Shown here: positions 8,241 to 15,598 of the stretch, piece after piece
Layout: every line of letters starts with the position of its first letter
Position numbering within the stretch: position 1 is the stretch's first letter
DNA from: Candidatus Hydrogenedentota bacterium
Lineage (GTDB): Bacteria > Hydrogenedentota > Hydrogenedentia > Hydrogenedentales > JAEUWI01
Reading direction: 5' to 3'
DNA length: 41,307 nucleotides
NCBI GenBank assembly: GCA_016791475.1
Contig: JAEUWI010000062.1
Span: 1-41,307 of the forward strand
Translations under genes and position numbers: made by a program
Notes under the pieces: generated by a model
The model's input: only the letters and a program-made list of their open reading frames with translations
Databases searched by the model: none
What the model was told of the DNA's origin: nothing

Positions 8241-9551
8241 ATGAACGAATCAAGCGAATCTCCACGCCGTCCGAAGCGCCGCAACCTGTTCCGGATCTTC
8301 CGTGGCTTCCTAGTCTTCGTCGTGTTGCTCATCGTGACCTATCTCATCGCGGACCAGATCCTGCTGCGCAAGGTCCAGCGTCAGCGCGAGGCCTTCCGCG
8401 AACGCTTCGGCGCGGTGGACTTCCGCGATTTCATTCCCGAGCGTCCAGCGCCGGAGGAGGACGCGGGGCGGGTGTATCTGTATGCCGCCGGGCTTATGTC
8501 CCAAGTCAATGCCGAGTACGGCGACTGGTCGGCATTTTCCGCGCTCACCAAAGGCCCTGAAGCCTTTCGGAAGCGGGGCCAGCAAGATGAGGAATTGCCG
8601 CCGCCCGATGAGATCGAAGGTCGGGTGCGGGTGAAATTGGCGGCGATGGAGGAGGCTTTCCAAAAAGTGGAAGAAGCGCAGTCGCTGCCACGGGGCTCAG
8701 CCGCGGAGGAAATAGACTTCGAGACGCCTCCTTTCGAGTTGAGCGCTCCCCGTGAACTCGCGCGCAACCTGGCCGCTAAAGCGATCTTCGACGCGCGCTC
8801 GGGCGACTTGGACGGCGCGTGCCGGTGGCTGGAGGCGGGGCTGCGTATGGCCGCTACGATGAATGAGGACCCCACGCTTTTGGCCCTGCTGGTCCGGATC
8901 GCGTGCGTCGAAACATCACTTATCGCCGCGGAAAATGTAATGAATACCACGGATGCGATGTTGCCGTTAGGTGAGCCTTATTCGAAATTATTGAAGATCG
9001 TCACGGACCCGGAGGTATACCGCAAGAATCTGGCCAGCGAAGCAGCCTTCTGCCTATCTAGAGAAATGCCGCTGCTCCGCCTCTTCATGTCTGCAAACAA
9101 CTCGAAGCTAATCGAATTCTGGTTCGCCACAGACGACGCGCTCGCGCTGGAGCCGAGATCCGCGCGGAGAGCGCAGCTTGACGCTTTGGACACGCGGGGA
9201 GGGGCTGGAGCCTTCTTTTCACCATTCAATTGGGTTGTGCCCCTCATGGGCCCCGCTATAATTGGTAACATCAATGCCTTTGACCGCATGGCGGCGCGCT
9301 GCGATTTCATGCATATCGCGACCCAACTTCGCGCGTGGAAAGTCCAGCATGGAAGTTATCCTGACACCTTGGACGCGCTCGGGTCGGCCGCCCCGCTGCC
9401 GCTCGATCCCTTCTCCGGCGAGCCCTACCGCTACCGCCTCGATGGCGAGGGTTTCATACTCTACAGCGTCGGACTTAACCGAAAGGATGACGGCGGTGTG
9501 ACGGAAGACAATCGCAATGAGGGCGATGTGGTTTGGACCTGTGTGCGGTGA
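8241..9551 (+). CDS. Membrane-anchored protein of unknown function
   Basis: This is a 436-residue protein with a basic N-terminus (residues 1-19), one membrane segment at about 20-40 (FRGFLVFVVLLIVTYLIADQI), and a large domain placed outside the cytoplasm by the positive-inside rule. The body is mostly helical with alternating charged segments. The last 90 residues resemble the end of pseudopilin-like proteins common in Planctomycetota: 'YPDTLDAL', 'LPLDPFSGEPYRYRLDGEGF' and 'LYSVGLNRKDDGG'. There is no prepilin cleavage site, so it is not a pilin. GAGGAG 6 bases before ATG 8241 fixes the start. I do not recognise the family and assign no function. Confidence 0.75.
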   Translation: MNESSESPRRPKRRNLFRIFRGFLVFVVLLIVTYLIADQILLRKVQRQREAFRERFGAVDFRDFIPERPAPEEDAGRVYLYAAGLMSQVNAEYGDWSAFSALTKGPEAFRKRGQQDEELPPPDEIEGRVRVKLAAMEEAFQKVEEAQSLPRGSAAEEIDFETPPFELSAPRELARNLAAKAIFDARSGDLDGACRWLEAGLRMAATMNEDPTLLALLVRIACVETSLIAAENVMNTTDAMLPLGEPYSKLLKIVTDPEVYRKNLASEAAFCLSREMPLLRLFMSANNSKLIEFWFATDDALALEPRSARRAQLDALDTRGGAGAFFSPFNWVVPLMGPAIIGNINAFDRMAARCDFMHIATQLRAWKVQHGSYPDTLDALGSAAPLPLDPFSGEPYRYRLDGEGFILYSVGLNRKDDGGVTEDNRNEGDVVWTCVR

Positions 9552-9671
9552 CGTAGTGGTAGGTCGCGACCACGGGTGACGAGGGGAATGTCCTGCACGG
9601 AACGGCACTCTGTTAGAAAATGTCCTCTCGACCAGGCAACGATCATTGTGCCCGGGCAAGGCTCAACCCAA

Positions 9672-9719
9672 CGTTCGGGACCGTCCCCCGCTTTTAAAAA
9701 CGCGGGACGGTCCCGAACG
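9672..9719. repeat. REP-like hairpin (CGTTCGGGACCGTCCC, inverted pair)
   Basis: The left arm 9672-9690 and right arm 9701-9719 pair over about 18 of 19 bases around a T- and A-rich loop. Each arm contains GGGAC-C/G-GTCCC, itself a small palindrome. The same left half occurs at 467. A further GGACGGTCCCG lies at 9799-9809, just after the stop of the leftward 9814-12174 gene. The pair could serve as a terminator or a REP element. Confidence 0.7.
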
Positions 9720-9813
9720 CGTGGCGGGCTTCATCGGGTTTCAGCGATTGAAATGACGCGAAGTCCCTTTTTCGTGTCCGAGGGCCCTTTCGTTCAGGAC
9801 GGTCCCGCCCCCC

Positions 9814-12174
9814 CTACTGTTTCAACAACCACGCCTCGGCCAAGCGCGATTGTTTACGCCAGTTGAGGAGGGCCTCGTCGGTGGGGCGATCCCAGGTGAG
9901 CTCGATGCGACGATCTTCGAGGGCCTTCGAAGGCACTTCGAACTCGACGAAATCGCCGTGCTCGATCTTTGCTCTGTCGCCCTGCACGCGCTCACCGTCG
10001 ATCTTAAGGAGCATCTGGCCGTAGCCGGTGAGGCGGACTTTGTAGGTCGCGTTGGGGTCGACACCGGCATAGATCACGGCTTCGGGGAAATCCATCGTGA
10101 CTTGCCAGGAGAGGCGCAGGCGGCTGAGTCCATTGTCGAGCCACCACCACGTGGGGTAGGGAGCTTTCGCACCAATGGGGTCGGTGGCGAGAGATTGTTC
10201 GCGCTGGACGTGGGGCGTCTTGGCGACGTTGCCGATATCGTCGTAGTAGCTGCCGGGGCCGGGGGTCTCCCAGGTTGCGAGGGTGTGGAGCCGCGCTACT
10301 TTTTCTTCCTCGCTCTTCATTTCAGCGACTTTTTTGAATTCGTCTTCGAGCCACCAGCGGTTATTGAGCGGATAGTTCACGAAGTCCAGCGAGGCCCCGC
10401 GCTCCGCGCCCGCCGCACCATATTTTTCCACACTGGTCTGAAGCTGAATGGACTTGAAGAGGTCGTCGCAGAGCTCCTCCACACGCTTGAGCAGTTCGGG
10501 AGCGGCGTTGACTTCATCCACCACGCTGAGAATTTTCAAGGCTTCGGCCATGGCGGCTTCCGCGCCGATTTCCGGTGCTTTCAGCAGGGCCCGATTCGCT
10601 TCGATCTCCAATGCGCTCTCGCGGAGGAGGCGCTTGCGGGTGTAGGCGTCGTAGTAGGCGCGCATGAGGTTCATCTGCCAGCGCCAGTTGCCCGCAAGCT
10701 GCGGGGCTTCTTTTTCCAGTTGCTGCCAGAGCAACAGCGTGCCATCGACCGCGCCATTCTCCGCCAGACTGCCTTGCCAATTTTTCTCCAGCGCAAAAAT
10801 GCCGTCGGTCGCTTTCGCGGCAACTTTCGGATTGAAGAAGACCCTGCTGTAGTCCTCCAGTATCGTGCGTGGATCCGTCGCCGGATCCCACGCGAGATAG
10901 CTGAAAATGGCCTTGTTCACATCGTCGTGCACGCCGTCGGAATAGCTGATGAAGCCGTCGCTGTAGGGCGCGTACCAGTTGTGGATTTGCGTGTACTGGG
11001 ACGGGCGCGGGTTGATGGCTTCGCGGCCCAGGGTGAGGGCGAAGGCGTTGTCCCACCACGGCACGACAAACTGGCAGAGCTTGTTGTGAGTGATGTCAGG
11101 ATAAAGTCGGAACTTGTACTGCGGGGGCAGATTCATCCGTTGTTCATCGGTGGGCGGGCTGGAGGGACCGTCCACAAAGCCGCCAAGCCAGTCGGGCTGA
11201 TGCTCTTTTACATAGTCATAGGCCGTGGCGACTTTGTCTTTGTGAAAGCCCTGAAGGGAGAGCCAAACCCGGGCGTGGGGATGGCGAGGGATCAATTCCT
11301 TTGCCACATCCGCCAGGAAGGGCATGACCAGCTCCGGGGGATTGTCACCGGGATCGCCGCCGGGGAAAAAGACGCCGTCGATGCGCGGACTGTCTTCGTA
11401 GAGCTTTCGGTGCAGGGCCAGCAATTCTTCGCGCTGCTTCTGATCGCTCAGGTCGAACTCGGCGGGCGTCCAGACCCAATAGTCCACATCGTACTTGTCG
11501 CAGATGCGGCTCAGCTCCCGGTTCATCTCTTCGCGGGAGTATTTCATCATGGGATTCGTGGTGTCGTCTTGAAAGGGGATGTTCTCGAAGCTGTTCATGC
11601 CGAAAAAGGTCAGTTCGCGGATGTGTTGATCGAACTGGTCGAGCGTCCACGCGTCCCACGAATTCGCCCGGGCGCGATAGCCGAGCTGGTGTCCGCGAAT
11701 GGGGTAGGCCGGTGCCGTGGCGAGATCGAATCCATCGGGCAGACTCGCCGCGCCTTTTGCCCAGTCCATCTTGCGGAGGATGGCCCCGACACCGAAGAGG
11801 ATGCCGCGCCCGTCGTGGCCCAGCACCCAGAGCACGGAGTTTCCGTCGGCCTGGGTTGCGTGCAACCAATACCCCTCAGCTTTGTGGATGGGGTGCTCGG
11901 CGGCCGCTTCGGGAACGGGCAGCCCGGCCAGGGTGCCTTCCGCATAGGTGGCAAGGATGATAGCGGCGCCTTCCGCGGGTCGCGCGTCGGAGGTCGCCAA
12001 CGGGAGGCCCGTACGTGACGCGATTTCCTCGGCGAGTACCGTGGCGGCGGTCCCCACGACGGCGGGAGCCTCCGCCTGGGGTAATACGATGGTTGCGCCG
12101 CTCAAGTCGAAGGCGGCGGCATGCAAACCAAGGACGGCGAGAATGGTGAGGAGTGCGGGGCGGATACCGGGCAT
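9814..12174 (-). CDS. Secreted glycosidase-like protein (TIM-barrel type)
   Basis: This exported protein has 786 residues. A signal peptide (MPGIRPALLTILAVLGLHAAA) is followed by an alpha/beta domain to about residue 140, like the N-terminal domain of GH20 hexosaminidases and GH67 glucuronidases ('GRGILFGVGAILRKMDW' is the typical end). A TIM-barrel-like segment runs from about 155 to 480, with barrel-strand patterns such as 'YRARANSWDAWTLDQFD', 'DVDYWVWTPAEFD' and 'DGVFFPGGDPGD'. A helical part follows and a beta-rich C-terminal domain ends the protein. It probably acts on a polysaccharide or glycan outside the cell; the substrate and exact GH family are not visible. AAGGAG lies 8 bases before ATG 12174. 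The stop lies in a C-run shared with the FHA gene end. Confidence 0.75.
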   Translation of the reverse strand: MPGIRPALLTILAVLGLHAAAFDLSGATIVLPQAEAPAVVGTAATVLAEEIASRTGLPLATSDARPAEGAAIILATYAEGTLAGLPVPEAAAEHPIHKAEGYWLHATQADGNSVLWVLGHDGRGILFGVGAILRKMDWAKGAASLPDGFDLATAPAYPIRGHQLGYRARANSWDAWTLDQFDQHIRELTFFGMNSFENIPFQDDTTNPMMKYSREEMNRELSRICDKYDVDYWVWTPAEFDLSDQKQREELLALHRKLYEDSPRIDGVFFPGGDPGDNPPELVMPFLADVAKELIPRHPHARVWLSLQGFHKDKVATAYDYVKEHQPDWLGGFVDGPSSPPTDEQRMNLPPQYKFRLYPDITHNKLCQFVVPWWDNAFALTLGREAINPRPSQYTQIHNWYAPYSDGFISYSDGVHDDVNKAIFSYLAWDPATDPRTILEDYSRVFFNPKVAAKATDGIFALEKNWQGSLAENGAVDGTLLLWQQLEKEAPQLAGNWRWQMNLMRAYYDAYTRKRLLRESALEIEANRALLKAPEIGAEAAMAEALKILSVVDEVNAAPELLKRVEELCDDLFKSIQLQTSVEKYGAAGAERGASLDFVNYPLNNRWWLEDEFKKVAEMKSEEEKVARLHTLATWETPGPGSYYDDIGNVAKTPHVQREQSLATDPIGAKAPYPTWWWLDNGLSRLRLSWQVTMDFPEAVIYAGVDPNATYKVRLTGYGQMLLKIDGERVQGDRAKIEHGDFVEFEVPSKALEDRRIELTWDRPTDEALLNWRKQSRLAEAWLLKQ

Positions 12175-12548
12175 GGGATGGGCTCCTTGATGATAGTCGA
12201 ATAAGATCGGCGCGCTCCGTTGCCTTGTGGGGCGCCGGAGTGGATAGACTGGCCGAAGCGGTGTCGGTTTTGCAATTTTGTTGTCACCAGACTGGGGTGC
12301 GGCGGGTCCATTGCGTTGAAGATTCCGATGAAGGGAATGTGACGCGCCTGCCGCGCGCTTGTATTCGCTTCGGGCAGGATTTATAATGTTTGGACTACAA
12401 AAAGCGAATCGCTGGCAGTGCAATTCCCCCTCTATCCCCTTGGTTAGAACCCTGCCGCACAAGCGCCGCTGCAAACACACGCCTCTCGAGCGGGATTGAA
12501 CCCATCGGGACGGAAGTCTGTGATTCACAGATCAACAGGAGATGAGCC
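12175..12548. other. Divergent intergenic region upstream of tatA
   Basis: These 374 bases separate the leftward glycosidase-like gene from tatA. They hold the AAGGAG site of the leftward gene (near 12183-12188), a strong rightward promoter at 12359-12387 and a long leader to tatA. I see no further gene or hairpin of note. Confidence 0.5.
12359..12387 (+). promoter_or_regulatory. Promoter for tatA
   Basis: TTGTAT (12359-12364) and a perfect TATAAT (12382-12387) are separated by 17 bases. Start of transcription is expected near 12394, giving a leader of about 155 bases before tatA. Confidence 0.6.
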
Positions 12549-12737
12549 ATGTTTGGACTTGGCATGACAGAACTGGTTATTGTGTTGGTTATCGTGCTGC
12601 TGGTCTTCGGCGGCTCCAAGATTTCCGGCGTGGGTCGTTCCCTTGGTGAAGCCATCAGCGAATTCAAAGAAGCGGTAAAGCCCGACGAGAAGGTGGAAAA
12701 GAAAGAAACGCCTTCGGACAGCGACAAGGCCGAGTAA
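12549..12737 (+). CDS. tatA: Twin-arginine translocase subunit TatA/TatE
   Basis: This 62-residue protein forms the variable pore of the Tat system, which moves folded proteins across the inner membrane. It has the full TatA pattern: a short N-terminus, one membrane segment (TELVIVLVIVLLVFG, about residues 7-21), the FGG hinge at 20-22, an amphipathic helix ('ISGVGRSLGEAISEFKEAV') and an acidic/basic tail. AGGAG upstream of ATG 12549 is well placed. tatB and tatC are not next to it. Two likely Tat substrates are encoded nearby, at 14238-15500 and 26902-28134, both with SRR-type signals. The gene has its own promoter and stands alone. Confidence 0.93.
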   Translation: MFGLGMTELVIVLVIVLLVFGGSKISGVGRSLGEAISEFKEAVKPDEKVEKKETPSDSDKAE

Positions 12738-12785
12738 TCCTCCCCGGTGGTCCGGGCGGGAAATCGGGTCGGCGCGTGTGGCGTG

Positions 12786-12814
12786 TTGCACCCCCCCCGC
12801 CGCTGTGCTACAAT
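12786..12814 (+). promoter_or_regulatory. Promoter for the lipoprotein gene
   Basis: TTGCAC (12786-12791) and TACAAT (12809-12814) lie 17 bases apart, 28 bases before ATG 12842. Confidence 0.6.
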
Positions 12815-12841
12815 CGCTGAAACCTACTCGGGAGAATTCGC

Positions 12842-13318
12842 ATGAATCGCTGTAAGTTCCTGTGCTTCAGCATCTTACTTATCGCATCGCTGTCCCCCCT
12901 CGGCTGCGTTCGCGCACCCCGCGACACGACGGGATTTGCCTTGAACCACAATGCCGTCGTGCCCGCTTCCTTTGACACGACCTGGCAGACGGTCAAGGAT
13001 GTTCTGCGTGAGAAAGAGCTGGATATCTATACCCGGGACAAGCGGGGCCGATTTGTTGCGTATACCCCCGAGAAGCGCCGACTTCTCCAGCCCAACCGCT
13101 ATCAGTACACCTTTCAGCTTGAAGAAGTCTCCGCAAACGAGACGCGAATTGCCCTCGACACCCGGAAACAGGCGTATGGCGTGACGCTGCTGACCTACCC
13201 CGGCTGGCACGACCGCAAGACCGAGGATTCTCCCGAATCCCAGGCCCTGCTGGATGCCATCGTCGCTCGCGCGAGCGGCACCACCCCGGAAGTTGTTGAA
13301 GCGGCTCCTGCGCAGTAA
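12842..13318 (+). CDS. Putative lipoprotein of unknown function
   Basis: This is a 158-residue exported protein. The signal peptide ends in a lipobox, LSPLGC, with Cys 22 the expected lipidation site, so the mature protein should be anchored in a membrane facing the periplasm. The mature part starts with an alpha/beta region ('FDTTWQTVKDVLREKELDIYTRDKRGRFVAY') that recalls the small alpha/beta domains of BamC-like or DUF3568-like lipoproteins; this is only a fold-level resemblance. The C-terminus is an Ala/Pro-rich tail. GGGAGA lies 7 bases before ATG 12842. It has its own promoter, so it is probably not in an operon with tatA. Confidence 0.8.
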   Translation: MNRCKFLCFSILLIASLSPLGCVRAPRDTTGFALNHNAVVPASFDTTWQTVKDVLREKELDIYTRDKRGRFVAYTPEKRRLLQPNRYQYTFQLEEVSANETRIALDTRKQAYGVTLLTYPGWHDRKTEDSPESQALLDAIVARASGTTPEVVEAAPAQ

Positions 13319-13419
13319 TCGCTGCGGACTCCCCTTCGGCAGACTTCTCGCATTACACCCTAATCTCATTTTGAGACGCGCGTGTGAACATTTCCATTAA
13401 AGCGATAATATCCGTATTT

Positions 13420-13449
13420 TTGCCTAGATTTGCGGGTGCATGATATACT
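13420..13449 (+). promoter_or_regulatory. Promoter for the zinc-ribbon gene
   Basis: TTGCCT (13420-13425) and TATACT (13444-13449) are separated by 18 bases, 33 bases before ATG 13483. Confidence 0.5.
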
Positions 13450-13482
13450 CCACTCGGATGAAAACGCTGGAGATTATCGTCT

Positions 13483-13956
13483 ATGCTTTCACTTATTGAG
13501 GTCACCTGCCCCCACTGCGCCGCGCAGGGTCAGATCATGCTACCGCCCCTCGGTGCCATCATCATCGGCCCATGTCCTGAATGCCACGGCATGGTGGCGG
13601 TGTTTTGCGGGCGGGTGCTGGCGCTCGATAAGGAGATCATGACGGAAGGGGCGACCCTGGAAAAGCGCGAGCATCTGAACGCGGTGTTGGGTTCCTTTCT
13701 TCAGGATCGCATCAACCGCCTTTTTTCGGACGACGAGGTGGACGAGATCGTCACCTTCGACGATGAGGACGAGGATGCGCCGGGCGACGAGCGGCAACCG
13801 AATCGCCCCGCTCAGACCGGACTGGGCAAGATAGACCTGTACGGGAACCCGCAAGAGGCCCCCATCACCAGCGAGGAATTGGAGTCGTTTAAGAACGTCG
13901 ATCTTCGATTGCTGGACAATCCGGATTACTTCAAGGCGATATTTGACGAACCCTAG
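13483..13956 (+). CDS. Zinc-ribbon protein of unknown function
   Basis: This is a 157-residue cytoplasmic protein. Its first 40 residues carry two Cys pairs, CPHC (residues 9-12) and CPEC (31-34), spaced as in a treble-clef or zinc-ribbon knuckle; a further Cys lies at about 42. A hydrophilic middle follows, rich in Asp and Glu (about 80-110), then a short conserved-looking tail ('GKIDLYGNPQEAPITSEELESF'-type pattern). Such proteins often bind nucleic acid or act as adaptors, but nothing here defines a role. GGAG lies 10 bases before the ATG. It is monocistronic, upstream of the initiator tRNA gene. Confidence 0.75.
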   Translation: MLSLIEVTCPHCAAQGQIMLPPLGAIIIGPCPECHGMVAVFCGRVLALDKEIMTEGATLEKREHLNAVLGSFLQDRINRLFSDDEVDEIVTFDDEDEDAPGDERQPNRPAQTGLGKIDLYGNPQEAPITSEELESFKNVDLRLLDNPDYFKAIFDEP

Positions 13957-14049
13957 GCTTCGCGATATCTATATCGTCCTCCAGGTTCCTATATATGACC
14001 AGATTGGAACACAAATTCCCTTTTCCTGCGAAATATGGCCCCGATTTAC

Positions 14050-14079
14050 TTGAACGGAGCCTTCCACGTTTGCTATAGT
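14050..14079 (+). promoter_or_regulatory. Promoter for initiator tRNA
   Basis: TTGAAC (14050-14055) and TATAGT (14074-14079) are 18 bases apart, with the tRNA starting 20 bases after the -10. Confidence 0.6.
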
Positions 14080-14098
14080 AGTTTTCGTCACCACATGA

Positions 14099-14175
<77 letters not shown>

Positions 14176-14187
14176 ATAATGAAATCA

Positions 14188-14218
14188 GGGACTTGCGAAG
14201 ATTCGCAAGTCCCTTTTT
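14188..14218 (+). terminator. Rho-independent terminator of the tRNA gene
   Basis: GGGACTTGCGAA (14188-14199) pairs perfectly with TTCGCAAGTCCC (14202-14213) and is followed by five Ts. It also lies just after the end of the leftward 14238-15500 gene. Confidence 0.92.
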
Positions 14219-14237
14219 CTATGCCGTCGGCCCCGTT

Positions 14238-15500
14238 TCAGGCACCGTGAAACAGCGATTCCCGGAGTCCCTGGTACTGGACAGCCATATCCGGTGTCTG
14301 GATGAGCGACTGCCCCTGGTGCAGGGAGTCGACGCCGCCGATGACCATGCCGGAGGTCAACAAGGTTCGCTCGACGGGGTAAGGCGCTCGGTTTTCCAGC
14401 ACCATCGTTTCTATGTGTCGCGCCAGGGGGTTGAAAAAATCGGCGGTGGTTGCGCTTTGTCCCGGCATGGGCAGGTACATCTGGCAGGCGACGATTTCGT
14501 TGGTGTCGCTGCGGAGTCCGGCGTAGTTGAAATCCCGGATGTTTGTTAGAAATATTGTCGTGCGGAATCCGTCGCGGTGTTGGATTAAGTAGGCCAGGGT
14601 ATCGGGGAGCGCCTGCCGGGCCCACTCGAAGGTCACGGGGTCGGTGGGAAATCCGTCAGTGACGGGCAGGTTGTGGCTGCAACACAGCGCGGCGACCATC
14701 AACCGGCGGGTCGCCTCTCGGTCAGAGCCCGCGAGCATTTCCCACATCTTCTCCCCGCGGACGGCGTGCACGCTCTGGATGCCGACTTCCCCCCCACGCC
14801 GGCGCTCGGACATGCACTGGGCGGTCTCCAGGGCGTGAAAGTCATAGCTGTCTACGCCGCCGTATCCGACGCATACGCTTTCAGCAAGGGGGACGTCGAA
14901 GGGCATGTCTATCGAGGGCAGGCGCCAGGTCACGGGCAGCGAGGAACCTGCCAGGAAGGGAAACTGAAGGCGCTTGGCGTCGGCAACCATTTCGGTGCAC
15001 TGGCTCCAGGATGTCGAGAGGTGCTTGTCGTTGAATACCGGCACGGAGCGGCCGCTGTCTTCGAATACTTTGACGACTTTCTTGAACCACTCGTAACGGG
15101 GATAAAGCCGCTGGCCTTTTTCGTTGTCGGGATAGTCCCCATGCTCCGCGATGATGATCACACCATCGACGGCCAGCTTTCCGGTTCCGAGGGTAAGGGC
15201 TTCCTCAATGGTGGGGAACTGGTTCAGCTTGTGCCGCGCGATCCGTTCTCGCGCCAGATCCCCTTCGGGGTATTGGTCGATGTACACCGACGCGACGTCG
15301 AATCGCGGTGGCACCCATGCGCCGTTCCAGGTGTATCCCAGGGTGTGCCGGTCTAGGAAATGTTGTGCGTGGGAATGCAGATGGACGACGGTCCCCAGGA
15401 ACGCCACTTTTTTGCGCGCTGACGGGGCGGGCGAGACGCCCCAGGCGTTTGCGGCGAGCGCGGCGGTGGTCGTTGCGATAAATGATCGGCGCGAGAGCAT
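14238..15500 (-). CDS. Tat-exported protein of unknown function
   Basis: This 420-residue protein starts with a twin-arginine signal (MLSRRSFIATTTAALAANAWG), so it is probably folded in the cytoplasm and exported by Tat. The mature part looks like an alpha/beta enzyme: 'KKVAFLGTVVHLHSHAQHFLDR' begins like a Rossmann strand, and 'VDGVIIIAEHGDYP', 'VFNDKHLS' and 'PFLAGSSLPVTWR' follow as in GFO/IDH/MocA-like oxidoreductase relatives from Planctomycetota. There is no typical GxGxxG, so cofactor binding is doubtful. I assign no reaction. GGAGA lies about 8 bases before ATG 15500; a longer reading to 15533 would put 11 residues before the Tat signal. A terminator separates it from the 15599-17425 gene. 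Confidence 0.75.
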   Translation of the reverse strand: MLSRRSFIATTTAALAANAWGVSPAPSARKKVAFLGTVVHLHSHAQHFLDRHTLGYTWNGAWVPPRFDVASVYIDQYPEGDLARERIARHKLNQFPTIEEALTLGTGKLAVDGVIIIAEHGDYPDNEKGQRLYPRYEWFKKVVKVFEDSGRSVPVFNDKHLSTSWSQCTEMVADAKRLQFPFLAGSSLPVTWRLPSIDMPFDVPLAESVCVGYGGVDSYDFHALETAQCMSERRRGGEVGIQSVHAVRGEKMWEMLAGSDREATRRLMVAALCCSHNLPVTDGFPTDPVTFEWARQALPDTLAYLIQHRDGFRTTIFLTNIRDFNYAGLRSDTNEIVACQMYLPMPGQSATTADFFNPLARHIETMVLENRAPYPVERTLLTSGMVIGGVDSLHQGQSLIQTPDMAVQYQGLRESLFHGA

Positions 15501-15542
15501 CGGGATTTCTCCGTTGGTATCCGCCGATGACAACGGCGGTGC

Positions 15543-15583
15543 AAAAAAGCGGGACGGGTCTGCTCTTGAACAAACCCGTCCCG
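15543..15583 (-). terminator. Rho-independent terminator of the 15599-17425 gene
   Basis: On the minus strand CGGGACGGGT (15583-15574) pairs with ACCCGTCCCG (15559-15550) around a 14-base loop and is followed by six Ts (15548-15543). It starts 16 bases after the upstream stop. Confidence 0.88.
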
Positions 15584-15598
15584 ACGAACGCTTTATTT

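Noticed and set aside
9850-12018. Long rightward open frame of 722 codons
   Set aside because: It lies opposite the secreted glycosidase-like gene, which has a signal peptide and ribosome site; the rightward protein has no recognisable pattern. GC-rich codon use creates such mirror frames.
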